A DNA stretch of 64,000 nucleotides from positions 62,001 to 126,000 of the forward strand of contig CACMTZ010000003.1 of NCBI GenBank assembly GCA_902616725.1, given 5' to 3'. This document shows positions 26,696-37,161 of this stretch, piece by piece. Position 1 is the first letter of the stretch. Every line of letters starts with the position of its first letter. Source of the stretch: an uncultured Pelagibacteraceae bacterium. Its GTDB lineage: Bacteria; Pseudomonadota; Alphaproteobacteria; Pelagibacterales; Pelagibacteraceae. Position numbers and translations under genes: made by a program. The notes under the pieces are model-generated. The model saw only the letters and a list, made by a program, of their open reading frames with translations. It searched no databases and was not told the origin of the DNA.

Positions 26696-29412
26696 TATTG
26701 AGAATGACGCTCACAAGGCTCAACACTTATTTTCCAACACACGGGACATTTATCACCCGGAGCTTTCTTAGTTTCAACTAGAATGTCTGAACCTTCATCA
26801 AAATTAATTTGAGTTTTTGATACTATACAAAGCTCTGATAAATCAATTTTTGATATTATATCTTTATATTTCTCACTTAATTTAATTTTGAGTTCTGCTT
26901 CTAAGCTTGAACCAATTTCTTTATTAGCTCTTTGTTCCTCAATACTTATGTTACATACATCTCTAATTTTTATTAATTGAGACCATCTTTCTTTAAGCTG
27001 TTCATTTTTAAATTTATCTGGAAAAGTAAGAAATTTTTCTAAATGGATGCTTTTAGTATTCTTTGATATTAGTTGATGTATTTCCTCAGTTGTGAAAGAC
27101 AATATTGGAGCGAACCATCTGAGTAAAGATTTTAATAAAACATTCAAAATTGTAACACAAGATTTTCTTTTCTCAGAATTTATTGGATCACAATATAAAG
27201 TGTCCTTTCTTATATCAAAATAGAATGATGACAAATCTGTTGTGCAAAAATTTAACAATTCTTTATAAAGATTATGAAAATCATATTTTTTAAAATAATT
27301 TTCAAATTTATTGTTAAGAGAATGAATCTTGCTTAACATATATTTCTCTAGCTCCGGCAAGCTTTCAACGTCAATTTTATCTAAATTAACATCTTCATAT
27401 TTGTCATTTATATTTCCTAATAAATATCTAAATGTATTTCTAATTTTACGATAAGACTCAGAATGTTGGTCCAAAATAGAATAATCTATTCTTAAATCTT
27501 CAGCATAATTTGATGCAGCAACCCAAATTCTTAAAATATCGGCACCATATTTTTTCAAAATATCCTCAGGTGCAATTACATTTCCAAGAGATTTTGACAT
27601 TTTAAGACCTTTTCCATCCACAACAAACCCATGAGATAATATAGACTCGAAAGGTGCCTTACCTCTTGTTCCACAGGACTCTAATAAAGAGGAATGAAAC
27701 CAACCCCTATGTTGATCAGAACCCTCTAAATACATTGATGCAGGCCATTTAAGGTCTTTTCTCTTCTCCAATACAAAAGAATGGGTTGATCCACTATCAA
27801 ACCAAACCTCAACAATATCGCTAAGCTTTTCAAAATCTTCAGCTTTATATTTGTCACCTAAAAATTTTTGAGGATCATCTGAAAACCAACAATCGGAACC
27901 TTCTTTCTCATAAATATTAGCAATATTTTCAAATACTTTATCGTCTATTAAAATTTCATTAGACTTTTTATTTACAAAAATAGGAAGTGGCACACCCCAA
28001 ACTCTTTGTCTTGATACACACCAATCTGGCCTGGTCTCGATCATTGATTTTAATCTTTCTTTACCTTTACTTGGATAAAAAGTTGTATCATCTATTGCTT
28101 TTAAAGCCTTACTTCTCAGTTTATGACTTTCCATAGAAATAAACCATTGTGGTGTTGCTCTATGAACCAGGGGTGCTTTTGATCTCCACGAATGAGGATA
28201 TGAATGAACCAATACACCATTTGAAAGAAGTTTATTTTGATCTTTCAATTTTTCGATCACTATGGGGTTAGCCTTAAAAATATGTAAACCTTCAAATAGA
28301 GAAACATTTTTTGTATATTTTCCATCATCATCCACTGTCTCAACTGCCTTTATTCCGTTATTTAAACAAAGATTAAAATCGTCAGGTCCATGACTTGGCG
28401 CACAATGAACAATTCCTGTTCCTTGTTCAGTGGTTACAAAACGTGCCTCTAACATTGGAATATCGTAATCATATCCTAAATCAAAAAATGGATGCTTACA
28501 GATAGTATCTTTAAAATCTTTACCTTTAAATTTCTTTAGTTTTTCAATTTCTTTAATCTCACAATCTTTTAAAACTGAACCTATTAATGCCTCAGCGATA
28601 ACAATTTTTTTATTTTTAAAATTTCCGTCATCATTAATTTGAATTATTACGTAATCTAAACTTTCATTGTATGCCAAGGCTTTGTTCGCTGGTATCGTCC
28701 AGGGAGTGGTTGTCCATATAACAATATTACAATCATTAAGTTCTTTAATTTTTGATGATTTAACTGGGAAACAAGCATAGATCGTATCAGATTTATGGTC
28801 TTGATATTCGACCTCGGCATCAGCTAAGGCAGTTTTTTCTACAGTTGACCATAAAACTGGTTTATATCCTCTGTAAAGACTTCCTTCTTTTAAAAATTTT
28901 CCAAGTTCTCTTACAATTTGTGCTTCTGCATCATAACTCATTGTTGAATAATAGTTTTCCCAATCACCGACTACACCTAATCTTTTAAACTGGTCTTTGT
29001 GAACCTCTATCCATTTTTCAGCAAACGTTCGGCATTCCTTTCTGAATTCCACAATTGGAACATCATTCTTATTTTTTTTATTTTTTTTGTATTGTTCCTC
29101 AATTTTCCATTCAATAGGTAAACCATGACAATCCCAACCTGGAACATAAACAGAATCTTTGCCATCCATTTGATGAAACTTTACTATAATATCTTTAAGT
29201 ATTTTATTTAACGCAGTACCCATATGTATATTTCCATTTGCATATGGAGGACCATCGTGGAGAATGAATTTTTCCTGTCCTTTTCTTGAATTTCTTAACT
29301 CTTTGTATAGATCAATTTTTTTCCAAAGTTTTAAAATTTCTGGCTCTCTAATTGGTAAATTAGCTTTCATTGAAAAAGCTGTTTTGGGTAAATTAATTTG
29401 GCTTTTACTCAT
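26695..29412 (-). CDS. ileS: Isoleucyl-tRNA synthetase
   Basis: Class I aminoacyl-tRNA synthetase. The HIGH-equivalent HMGT is at residues 63-66 in PYANGNIHMGTALNK and KMSKSLGN lies near residue 604. The editing-domain segment VIWTTTPWTIPANKALAY and RHRGWFHSSLLESCG-like stretch are present. The C-terminal zinc finger reads Cys889, Cys892, Cys900 and then His903, so the last ligand may be histidine. 905 aa is typical. It follows ribF with a four-base overlap. Confidence 0.97.
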   Translation of the reverse strand: MSKSQINLPKTAFSMKANLPIREPEILKLWKKIDLYKELRNSRKGQEKFILHDGPPYANGNIHMGTALNKILKDIIVKFHQMDGKDSVYVPGWDCHGLPIEWKIEEQYKKNKKNKNDVPIVEFRKECRTFAEKWIEVHKDQFKRLGVVGDWENYYSTMSYDAEAQIVRELGKFLKEGSLYRGYKPVLWSTVEKTALADAEVEYQDHKSDTIYACFPVKSSKIKELNDCNIVIWTTTPWTIPANKALAYNESLDYVIIQINDDGNFKNKKIVIAEALIGSVLKDCEIKEIEKLKKFKGKDFKDTICKHPFFDLGYDYDIPMLEARFVTTEQGTGIVHCAPSHGPDDFNLCLNNGIKAVETVDDDGKYTKNVSLFEGLHIFKANPIVIEKLKDQNKLLSNGVLVHSYPHSWRSKAPLVHRATPQWFISMESHKLRSKALKAIDDTTFYPSKGKERLKSMIETRPDWCVSRQRVWGVPLPIFVNKKSNEILIDDKVFENIANIYEKEGSDCWFSDDPQKFLGDKYKAEDFEKLSDIVEVWFDSGSTHSFVLEKRKDLKWPASMYLEGSDQHRGWFHSSLLESCGTRGKAPFESILSHGFVVDGKGLKMSKSLGNVIAPEDILKKYGADILRIWVAASNYAEDLRIDYSILDQHSESYRKIRNTFRYLLGNINDKYEDVNLDKIDVESLPELEKYMLSKIHSLNNKFENYFKKYDFHNLYKELLNFCTTDLSSFYFDIRKDTLYCDPINSEKRKSCVTILNVLLKSLLRWFAPILSFTTEEIHQLISKNTKSIHLEKFLTFPDKFKNEQLKERWSQLIKIRDVCNISIEEQRANKEIGSSLEAELKIKLSEKYKDIISKIDLSELCIVSKTQINFDEGSDILVETKKAPGDKCPVCWKISVEPCERHSQ

Positions 29413-30338
29413 TTTGTTTTTTTTGCAGTTACTAAATCAATTTTAATTTGTTTTTTTAATTGATCTACATTTTTGAATTTTTTTTCAGATCTTATAAATT
29501 TTAAAAACTCTACTCTTAAATACTTATTATATAAATTTCCAGAAAAATTAAATAAATGAACTTCTAATAATATTTTTTTTCCATTAAATGTAGGTCGATA
29601 TCCTAAATTGGCAATTCCTTTAATATATTTTGAACTTTTTATACTCCTGGCTTTAACAGCATAAACACCTGGTTTTGCGAGAACATAATCTTTGATATCT
29701 ATGTTAGCTGTCGGAAAACCAATCTTTTTTCCTATTTGTCTACCTTTTTGAACTTTTCCATCTATTGACCATTTTCTATCTAAAAGTTTATTAACTTTAT
29801 TAAGTTTCCCACTATGTAAATATTTTCTTAACAATGAAGATGAAATAATTTGTTTTTTAATTGATAAAGGTTGTGGTTTAATAATTTTATAATTACATAA
29901 TTTCTCGTGATGAATTAATTGTTTAACATTTCCTTCTCTTTTATTTCCAAATCTAAAATTATTACTTACAAAAATAAATTTAGGACTAAGTTTTCTACCT
30001 AAAGTTTCTTTAATAAATGAAATTGATTTTGTTTTTGAAAATTTACGATTAAATTTCTTAGTAATCACAAAATCAACATTAAGCTTACTTAAATTTTCAA
30101 TTTTTTGGTTTAAATTAGATAATCTAAAATTTTTTAAATTGGAGTTAAAAAACATTTTTGGCATCGGCTCAAAAGTTAAAACACCAATCTTTGAAGAATA
30201 TTTCTTTTTATATCTTTTTGCCAATCTAAATAATTTTTGATGTCCAAGATGAAGTCCATCAAAATTACCAATTAAAATAATTGAGTTTTTATGATTTTTT
30301 TTAATATTAAAACCATTATATAATCTCATTTTTACCAT
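29409..30338 (-). CDS. ribF: Bifunctional riboflavin kinase / FAD synthetase
   Basis: Makes FMN and FAD from riboflavin. The N-terminal nucleotidyltransferase domain has IGNFDGLHLGHQKL and FIFVSNNFRFGNKREGN. The C-terminal kinase domain has GRQIGKKIGFPTANI and KPGVYAVKA. 309 aa is normal. It overlaps ileS by four bases and the upstream HAD gene by seven, so ribF-ileS-lspA form one unit. Confidence 0.96.
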   Translation of the reverse strand: MVKMRLYNGFNIKKNHKNSIILIGNFDGLHLGHQKLFRLAKRYKKKYSSKIGVLTFEPMPKMFFNSNLKNFRLSNLNQKIENLSKLNVDFVITKKFNRKFSKTKSISFIKETLGRKLSPKFIFVSNNFRFGNKREGNVKQLIHHEKLCNYKIIKPQPLSIKKQIISSSLLRKYLHSGKLNKVNKLLDRKWSIDGKVQKGRQIGKKIGFPTANIDIKDYVLAKPGVYAVKARSIKSSKYIKGIANLGYRPTFNGKKILLEVHLFNFSGNLYNKYLRVEFLKFIRSEKKFKNVDQLKKQIKIDLVTAKKTK

Positions 30339-31150
30339 TTTAACTCTGATTGAATATAGTTACAGATTGTTTCATAAGATTTCGCGGTTGCTTCTATTCC
30401 TTTTTCTTTAATTTCATTTTTATGAATACCATTTGAAATTAATAATGAGTCATAATTTAAAAGATTTGCACCTTTAATATCAGTATTTAAATTATCACCA
30501 ACAGAAAGAATTTTTTTGCCTTTATTATTAATGGATAAATTATAAACCTCAGGATATGGTTTCCCAAAATATACAACCTTGCCACCCATTTTTTCAAAAA
30601 CCATAGCAACTGACCCTGCACAAAGTTCTCTTTTATCACCTCTGTGCACAATTAAGTCAGGATTAGTACAAACCATTTCTTTATCTAAGTTTTTTTCAAA
30701 TAAATCTTTATAATAGTTCAAATCTTTATCAAATTTGTCAAACAGCCCTGTACACAATATATACTCTCCATCATCAATATTGTCTGACCTCATTTTAACA
30801 AAGTCATTAAACAAGTCAAAATCACGTGGTGGTCCAACATGAAAAAATTTTTTGATGGATAAATTTTTTTTAAGATAATTTAATGATGCTTGCCCAGATG
30901 TAAAAACGTGGTCTCTAATTTCTTTTTCCATGCCCATTTTTTCTAAAAAAGATTTAACAACATCATTAGGTCTTGGGGCATTTGTAAGCAGAATGTATTC
31001 TTTGCCTTTTTTTGTGATTTCTTTTAAAACGTTAATTGCTTCTTTGTGTAGGTTTATTCCATTATGAATAACACCCCACAAATCGATATAAAAAAGCTGA
31101 TAATTATCAACGATGGAACAGAAGCCATCTTTGTCTAAATTTTTAGTCAT
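30332..31150 (-). CDS. HAD hydrolase, class IIA (TIGR01459-like)
   Basis: Predicted sugar- or nucleotide-phosphatase of the NagD-like class IIA HAD group. The nucleophile motif is FYIDLWGVIHNG, followed by ILLTNAPRP, GKPYPEVY and SVGDNLNTDIKGAN. This subgroup is common in alphaproteobacteria next to ribF or ileS. The start is set at the ATG at 31150; the frame extends one codon to a TTG. 272 aa. Substrate unknown. Confidence 0.85.
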   Translation of the reverse strand: MTKNLDKDGFCSIVDNYQLFYIDLWGVIHNGINLHKEAINVLKEITKKGKEYILLTNAPRPNDVVKSFLEKMGMEKEIRDHVFTSGQASLNYLKKNLSIKKFFHVGPPRDFDLFNDFVKMRSDNIDDGEYILCTGLFDKFDKDLNYYKDLFEKNLDKEMVCTNPDLIVHRGDKRELCAGSVAMVFEKMGGKVVYFGKPYPEVYNLSINNKGKKILSVGDNLNTDIKGANLLNYDSLLISNGIHKNEIKEKGIEATAKSYETICNYIQSELKW

Positions 31151-31219
31151 CAAAATTATCTATAACCCAAAAAATCCACAATTTCCTACCTTTTTTAATA
31201 AACTAAATATTAAGTATAT

Positions 31220-31247
31220 CTTGAAATAGTATCACCAATCTCTATAT
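31220..31247 (+). promoter_or_regulatory. RpoH-type heat-shock promoter of groESL
   Basis: CTTGAAA (31220-31226), a 14-base spacer and TCTATAT (31241-31247) lie 28 bases before the groES ATG. The same boxes with the same spacer precede hsp20. The -35 box matches sigma-32 CTTGAAA and the -10 box resembles the alphaproteobacterial CYTATNT. No CIRCE repeat is present. Confidence 0.65.
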
Positions 31248-31274
31248 GAACCTCATATTTATATAGGAGAATAT

Positions 31275-31565
31275 ATGAAATTTAGACCGTTACATGACAG
31301 AGTTTTAATAGAAGTTTTAGATAGCAGCGAAAAAACTGCTGGAGGAATAATCATACCCGATACTGCACAAGAGAAGCCTCAAGAAGGAAAAGTTGTTGCT
31401 GTTGGTGGTGGTGCAAAAACTGAAGATGGAAAAAAGATTCCAATGGATGTTAAAGTTGGAGACAAAGTTTTATTTGGCAAATGGTCAGGAACTGAAGTCA
31501 AAATTGATGGTAAAGAATACAGCATAATGAAAGAGTCAGACATTATGGGTATTTCAAGTAAATAA
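31275..31565 (+). CDS. groES: Co-chaperonin GroES
   Basis: Lid of the GroEL chamber. The sequence opens [14 protein letters not shown], has the mobile-loop segment [20 protein letters not shown] and ends DIMGI. 96 aa is standard. AGGAG lies six bases upstream of the ATG and an RpoH-type promoter sits just before. groEL follows after 23 bases with its own AAGGAG site. Confidence 0.98.
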   Translation: MKFRPLHDRVLIEVLDSSEKTAGGIIIPDTAQEKPQEGKVVAVGGGAKTEDGKKIPMDVKVGDKVLFGKWSGTEVKIDGKEYSIMKESDIMGISSK

Positions 31566-31570
31566 TATAA

Positions 31571-33250
<1,680 letters not shown>

Positions 33251-33281
33251 TCCCATCCCCATTGTTCTCAAACAAAAATTT

Positions 33282-33310
33282 AAAAAGGGCAGTTTTTACT
33301 GCCCTTTTTT
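33282..33310 (+). terminator. Intrinsic terminator after groEL
   Basis: AAAAAGGGCAG pairs with CTGCCCTTTTT around a TTTTTA loop, followed by more T residues: a strong stem and U-tract. The convergent sulfotransferase gene ends inside it: its TAA stop is in the loop (33296-33298) and its last codons use the right arm and A-run. Confidence 0.93.
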
Positions 33311-34060
33311 TTTCATAACTTCTTTATAAAAATCATACAATTTTAAATCCCAGTAATTGTAAACTTTAATAATTTCTTTTTCATTCGCACTCATTTTGTC
33401 GTAAGAAGATTTATTGATATGGGTAATTTCAATATTATCGTTGAGGTTCGTCATTTTAATCAATTTTTTTAAATCATTTTCAATATTCTCAAAATCAATG
33501 ATGAAAAAAAAATTTTTTAAATTTTCTTTTGCTAACATAAAAATTCTTTCATCGACTATTTCATCTATTAATCCAGAATAGTATTGACAAGCTAAATTTT
33601 TAAAAAAATATCTATTTTTTATTGTATTTATTAAACCATATCCATGTTCAACTATATCGTGATTTCCTTTTTGGAACATCCAATACTGAGAGTAAACTCT
33701 GTCCAAGGGGTTTCTCATTACAGTGATATATCTAAAATCCCTTGGGTTATTGTTTAAAGAAACGGGGTTATGAAGTGCATTTTTTGGAAAGTAATAAAGA
33801 GGAAAATCAATTTTTTTTAAACTATTCCAAATAGTTTTACCTCCAGTTTTAGGCAGGTGAATAAAACAAATTTTATTTGAATTATCTATAGTATAATCAT
33901 TTCGATCATAGTGATAGTAAAAATTTAAACCTCGACGAAAAAAAGATGTAAAAAATAATCTATCTAAAATTTTGCCGATAAATGGTGAAACTTTTTTTAA
34001 AATAATTTTTTCTAATTTTAAACTAAAAAATTTTTTTATATTTGATATTAAATTTTTCAT
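33296..34060 (-). CDS. Sulfotransferase family protein
   Basis: PAPS-dependent sulfotransferase of the membrane/carbohydrate type. The 5'-phosphosulfate loop is FIHLPKTGGKTIW and the 3'-phosphate site is ITVMRNPLDRVYSQYWMF. 254 aa (ATG at 34060; the frame extends one codon to TTG). The acceptor is unknown; surface polysaccharide is a guess. It sits with an orphan methyltransferase between groEL and typA, an arrangement suggesting an accessory insertion. Its stop lies in the groEL terminator. Confidence 0.87.
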   Translation of the reverse strand: MKNLISNIKKFFSLKLEKIILKKVSPFIGKILDRLFFTSFFRRGLNFYYHYDRNDYTIDNSNKICFIHLPKTGGKTIWNSLKKIDFPLYYFPKNALHNPVSLNNNPRDFRYITVMRNPLDRVYSQYWMFQKGNHDIVEHGYGLINTIKNRYFFKNLACQYYSGLIDEIVDERIFMLAKENLKNFFFIIDFENIENDLKKLIKMTNLNDNIEITHINKSSYDKMSANEKEIIKVYNYWDLKLYDFYKEVMKKKGQ

Positions 34061-34125
34061 CAATAATAATATATTTTAAATCTACTATAAACCAATAATT
34101 TTAAAAAAAATTAAAAGATAAATGA

Positions 34126-35091
34126 TTATATGTCATAAATTAAAATTTCATGTGACTTTTTAATATGATCATCACCTTTCTTAATTCTATTTTTTCCAAT
34201 TCTGGTCTCACCTTGGCCCATGGTATATTGCCAAGTTGGATATAATTTTTTAAATCCTTTGTAATACTTTCTAATAGTTGGGCAATCATTGTAAGATAAT
34301 ATAAATCCACCTTTATGTTTTTTTAATATATCTCTTAATTTTTCATGTGAGAAATTTTTATGGTGAACTGGAATATTTCTCATTGGGTAAACCCCTTTAA
34401 ACATTTTGGAGTCTGAACCAATATAATAAGGAGGATCGCAATACAAAAAATCACTTTTATGTTTTTTTAAAACTTTTTCAAAGTCTCCATGTTTGACAGA
34501 TAATTTTCCAGGTTTGAAGTTTCTTATTTTTTCTAACATTGCTTGATATTTTTTTTTGCTTAAATAAATTTCTGATGTCCATCCCATAAACCCCGGCCCA
34601 TAAGATAAATTAAAATTATAAACGTAATAAGCAGCCAAGGTAAGTGGATCTAATTTAACTTCTTTTTTCCAAACTTTATTTAAGATTTTTCGTATTCTCT
34701 CAAATTCTGAAAACGTAGGTTTAAGTTTATTTAATCTTTTAAAAAGTATTTCAGGTTTTTTAATTTGAAAATTCCAATAATTACAAAGAATATCAAAAAT
34801 ATCATAACCAACTACATTAAGTCCTAAAACCTTACTCATTGCTATTTCAATAGAACCACCACCGAAAAATGGAGAAATTACTTTTTTCACATTATTTGGT
34901 AATAATTCAAAAACATGTCCGACAGCTAAAGATTTTCCTCCCGCGTATCTAATAGTTGATAAAGCAACTCTTTTGTATTTGTTCTGACTTTTGCTATTTT
35001 TACTTATAATAGACCTTAAAAAAATTTCTTTTTTTTCTTTTAAGTTAAATAATTTATTTTTATTAAATAATTCTAGTTGCTGATTCTGCAT
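34126..35091 (-). CDS. D12-class N6-adenine DNA methyltransferase
   Basis: Methylates adenine in double-stranded DNA. The SAM-binding motif I region RYAGGK (residues 48-53) and PFFGGGS (74-80) and catalytic DPPYYIGSD (near 218) define the Dam/D12 class. I use the ATG at 35091 (321 aa); the frame continues to a TTG at 35139, but that would overlap the divergent small ORF. No restriction enzyme lies nearby, so it is an orphan methylase of phage-like or regulatory type. Recognition site unknown. Neighbouring sulfotransferase suggests an accessory island. Confidence 0.9.
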   Translation of the reverse strand: MQNQQLELFNKNKLFNLKEKKEIFLRSIISKNSKSQNKYKRVALSTIRYAGGKSLAVGHVFELLPNNVKKVISPFFGGGSIEIAMSKVLGLNVVGYDIFDILCNYWNFQIKKPEILFKRLNKLKPTFSEFERIRKILNKVWKKEVKLDPLTLAAYYVYNFNLSYGPGFMGWTSEIYLSKKKYQAMLEKIRNFKPGKLSVKHGDFEKVLKKHKSDFLYCDPPYYIGSDSKMFKGVYPMRNIPVHHKNFSHEKLRDILKKHKGGFILSYNDCPTIRKYYKGFKKLYPTWQYTMGQGETRIGKNRIKKGDDHIKKSHEILIYDI

Positions 35092-35132
35092 ATATAAATA
35101 TAACACATCATTGTTTATAAAAACTTGCGGTA

Positions 35133-35249
35133 ATGTCAAAAAGATATAGTGGAAAATCGTTTAAAGACTCTAGTGTCAAAAAAAAACCTAAATTAAGTTT
35201 TAAAGAAAAAAGAAAACTTAAACGCGAAAAGCAAAAAAATTCAAATTAA
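35133..35249 (+). CDS. Small highly basic protein (38 aa), hypothetical
   Basis: An ORF from ATG 35133 to TAA 35247-35249 encoding a lysine- and arginine-rich peptide starting MSKRYSGKSFKD and ending KREKQKNSN. No hydrophobic segment. It lies just before typA on the same strand and divergent from the methyltransferase. No strong ribosome site is seen. It resembles small basic ribosome- or nucleic-acid-binding proteins only in composition; the function is unknown and it may not be translated. Confidence 0.4.
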   Translation: MSKRYSGKSFKDSSVKKKPKLSFKEKRKLKREKQKNSN

Positions 35250-35255
35250 AAGGAA

Positions 35256-35299
35256 AATACTTAATTTATTCAAGCCTAGTATGAGTTTTTTTAAGTATT
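35256..35299. repeat. Inverted repeat upstream of typA
   Basis: AATACTTAA (35256-35264) and TTAAGTATT (35291-35299) form a perfect 9-bp inverted repeat separated by 26 bases, in the leader between the small basic ORF and typA. It could be an operator pair or a weak hairpin; in such AT-rich DNA chance is possible. Confidence 0.3.
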
Positions 35300-35334
35300 C
35301 AAAAGTGTTTAAATATGTATAAGAACCCAGATTT

Positions 35335-37161
35335 ATGAATAACACCATAAGAAACATCACCATAATTGCCCATGTTGATCATGGTAAGACAACCCTAATT
35401 GATAATCTAATGAAGCAAAGTGGTTCATTTAGAGAAAATGAAGTTGTGGATGAAAGGCTAATGGACTCTGGAGAATTAGAAAAAGAAAGGGGAATTACAA
35501 TATTAGCTAAACCTGCTTCGATAAATTGGAAAGACTCTAGAATAAATATAATTGATACCCCGGGTCACAGAGATTTTGCTGCTGAGGTTGAAAGAGTGCT
35601 TAGTATGGCTGATGGAGCATTACTACTAATAGATTCTGCTGAAGGTGTAATGCCTCAAACAAAATTTGTTTTAGCAAAAGCATTGAAACAAGGTTTAAAG
35701 CCAATTGTGGTTATAAATAAATTAGATAAATCAGATCAAAGAGCCAATGAGGTTTTAGATGAAACATTCGACTTATTTGTAAGTTTAGATGCTAATGAAG
35801 AACAACTAGATTTCCCAGTTTTATATGCCAGTGGAAGATCTGGGTGGGCTGATCATGAAGTGGATGGTCTAAGACAAAATCTTAATCCACTTTTAGATAA
35901 AATAATAGACCATGTTAAACCAGCTAAATTAGATAAATCAAAACCTTTTGCTATGCTTTCTACGCTTCTTTATGCTGATAGTTTCTTAGGAAGAAGTTTA
36001 GTTGGTAGAATTTCACAAGGAACAGCAAAAGCTAATCAAGCAATTAAGGCAATCAATTTAAAAGGAGAAAAAGTTGATGAGGGAAGATTAACTAAAATTT
36101 TTAGATACGAAGGAACTAAAAAAGTTCCAATTGAAGTTGGTGAAGCTGGAGATATTGTTGTTGTTGCAGGTTTAGAAAAAGCTAATGTTGCAGATACTAT
36201 TTGTGATCTTGAGGTTATCGAGCCAATAGAAGCTACTCCTATAGATCCTCCAACTATGTCAATTACAATTACTGTAAATACATCACCTTTAGCTGGCACA
36301 GAAGGTAAAAAACTTACAAGTACACAGATTAGAGATCGATTAGTTCAAGAGGCACAAAATAACGTTGGAATTACATTCACTGAAAATGAGGGAAATGACT
36401 CTTTTGTGGTTAGTGGACGTGGTGAATTAATGTTAGAAATTTTACTTACTCAAATGAGAAGAGAAGGTTTTGAAATGACTGTGAGCCCTCCAAAAGTTCT
36501 TTATAAAAAAGATGAAAACGGAAATAAACTTGAGCCAATAGAAGAAATTACCATGGATCTTGATGAGGAACATTCATCAAAGATAATTGATTCAATGAAT
36601 AGAAGAAAAGGTAAATTAATAGAATTAAAAGACACTGGTAAGAATAAAAAGAGGCTTATATTTCATGCGCCAACAAGAGGTTTGATGGGATATACAAGTA
36701 GATTTTTAACGCTGACAAAAGGAAATGGTGTCATCAATAGAATTTTTCATGAATATGGTCCATTTGAAGGGGAAATGGAAGGCAGAAGAAATGGTGCTCT
36801 AATTTCTATGGAACAAGGAAAGGCAGTTGCTTTTGCAATCTTTAATTTACAGGCTAGGGGAGAAATGTTTGTAACTCATAACGATCCTGTTTATCCAGGA
36901 ATGATTGTGGGACTATCACCTAAGCCAGGAGATATGATCATTAATGTTATGAAGGGTAAAAAATTAACAAATATGAGAACGCAAGGTACTGATGAAAATG
37001 TTGTCTTAACTCCAGTTAGAAAAATGTCAATTGCTGAACAACTAAGTATGTTAAATACTGATGAGGCTTTAGAAATTACTCCAGAGTCTTGTAGATTAAG
37101 AAAAGCTATTCTTGATCCTCATGAAAGAAAAAGAAGTGAAAAATCAGGCGCTGCTGCCTAA
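35335..37161 (+). CDS. typA: Ribosome-associated GTPase TypA/BipA
   Basis: Translational GTPase related to EF-G and LepA that assists ribosome assembly and stress adaptation. The G1 motif AHVDHGKTT (residues 12-20), switch II DTPGHRDFAAEVER and NKLD (G4) are intact; C-terminal segments include RGELMLEILLTQMRREGFE and GRRNGALISMEQGKA. 608 aa is normal. Its end overlaps the convergent YczE-like gene by four bases. Confidence 0.97.
   Translation: MNNTIRNITIIAHVDHGKTTLIDNLMKQSGSFRENEVVDERLMDSGELEKERGITILAKPASINWKDSRINIIDTPGHRDFAAEVERVLSMADGALLLIDSAEGVMPQTKFVLAKALKQGLKPIVVINKLDKSDQRANEVLDETFDLFVSLDANEEQLDFPVLYASGRSGWADHEVDGLRQNLNPLLDKIIDHVKPAKLDKSKPFAMLSTLLYADSFLGRSLVGRISQGTAKANQAIKAINLKGEKVDEGRLTKIFRYEGTKKVPIEVGEAGDIVVVAGLEKANVADTICDLEVIEPIEATPIDPPTMSITITVNTSPLAGTEGKKLTSTQIRDRLVQEAQNNVGITFTENEGNDSFVVSGRGELMLEILLTQMRREGFEMTVSPPKVLYKKDENGNKLEPIEEITMDLDEEHSSKIIDSMNRRKGKLIELKDTGKNKKRLIFHAPTRGLMGYTSRFLTLTKGNGVINRIFHEYGPFEGEMEGRRNGALISMEQGKAVAFAIFNLQARGEMFVTHNDPVYPGMIVGLSPKPGDMIINVMKGKKLTNMRTQGTDENVVLTPVRKMSIAEQLSMLNTDEALEITPESCRLRKAILDPHERKRSEKSGAAA

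Noticed and set aside
31154..31274. CIRCE operator before groES
   Set aside because: No TTAGCACTC-N9-GAGTGCTAA-like repeat; the leader fits an RpoH-type promoter instead.
31248..31275. FourU or ROSE thermometer at groES
   Set aside because: The groES Shine-Dalgarno can only make a three-pair contact with an upstream CTC and AT-rich flanks; it is much weaker than the hsp20 hairpin.
35092..35139. Upstream TTG start for the adenine methylase
   Set aside because: It would add 16 unconserved residues and overlap the divergent small ORF; the ATG at 35091 is closer to the conserved RYAGGK domain.
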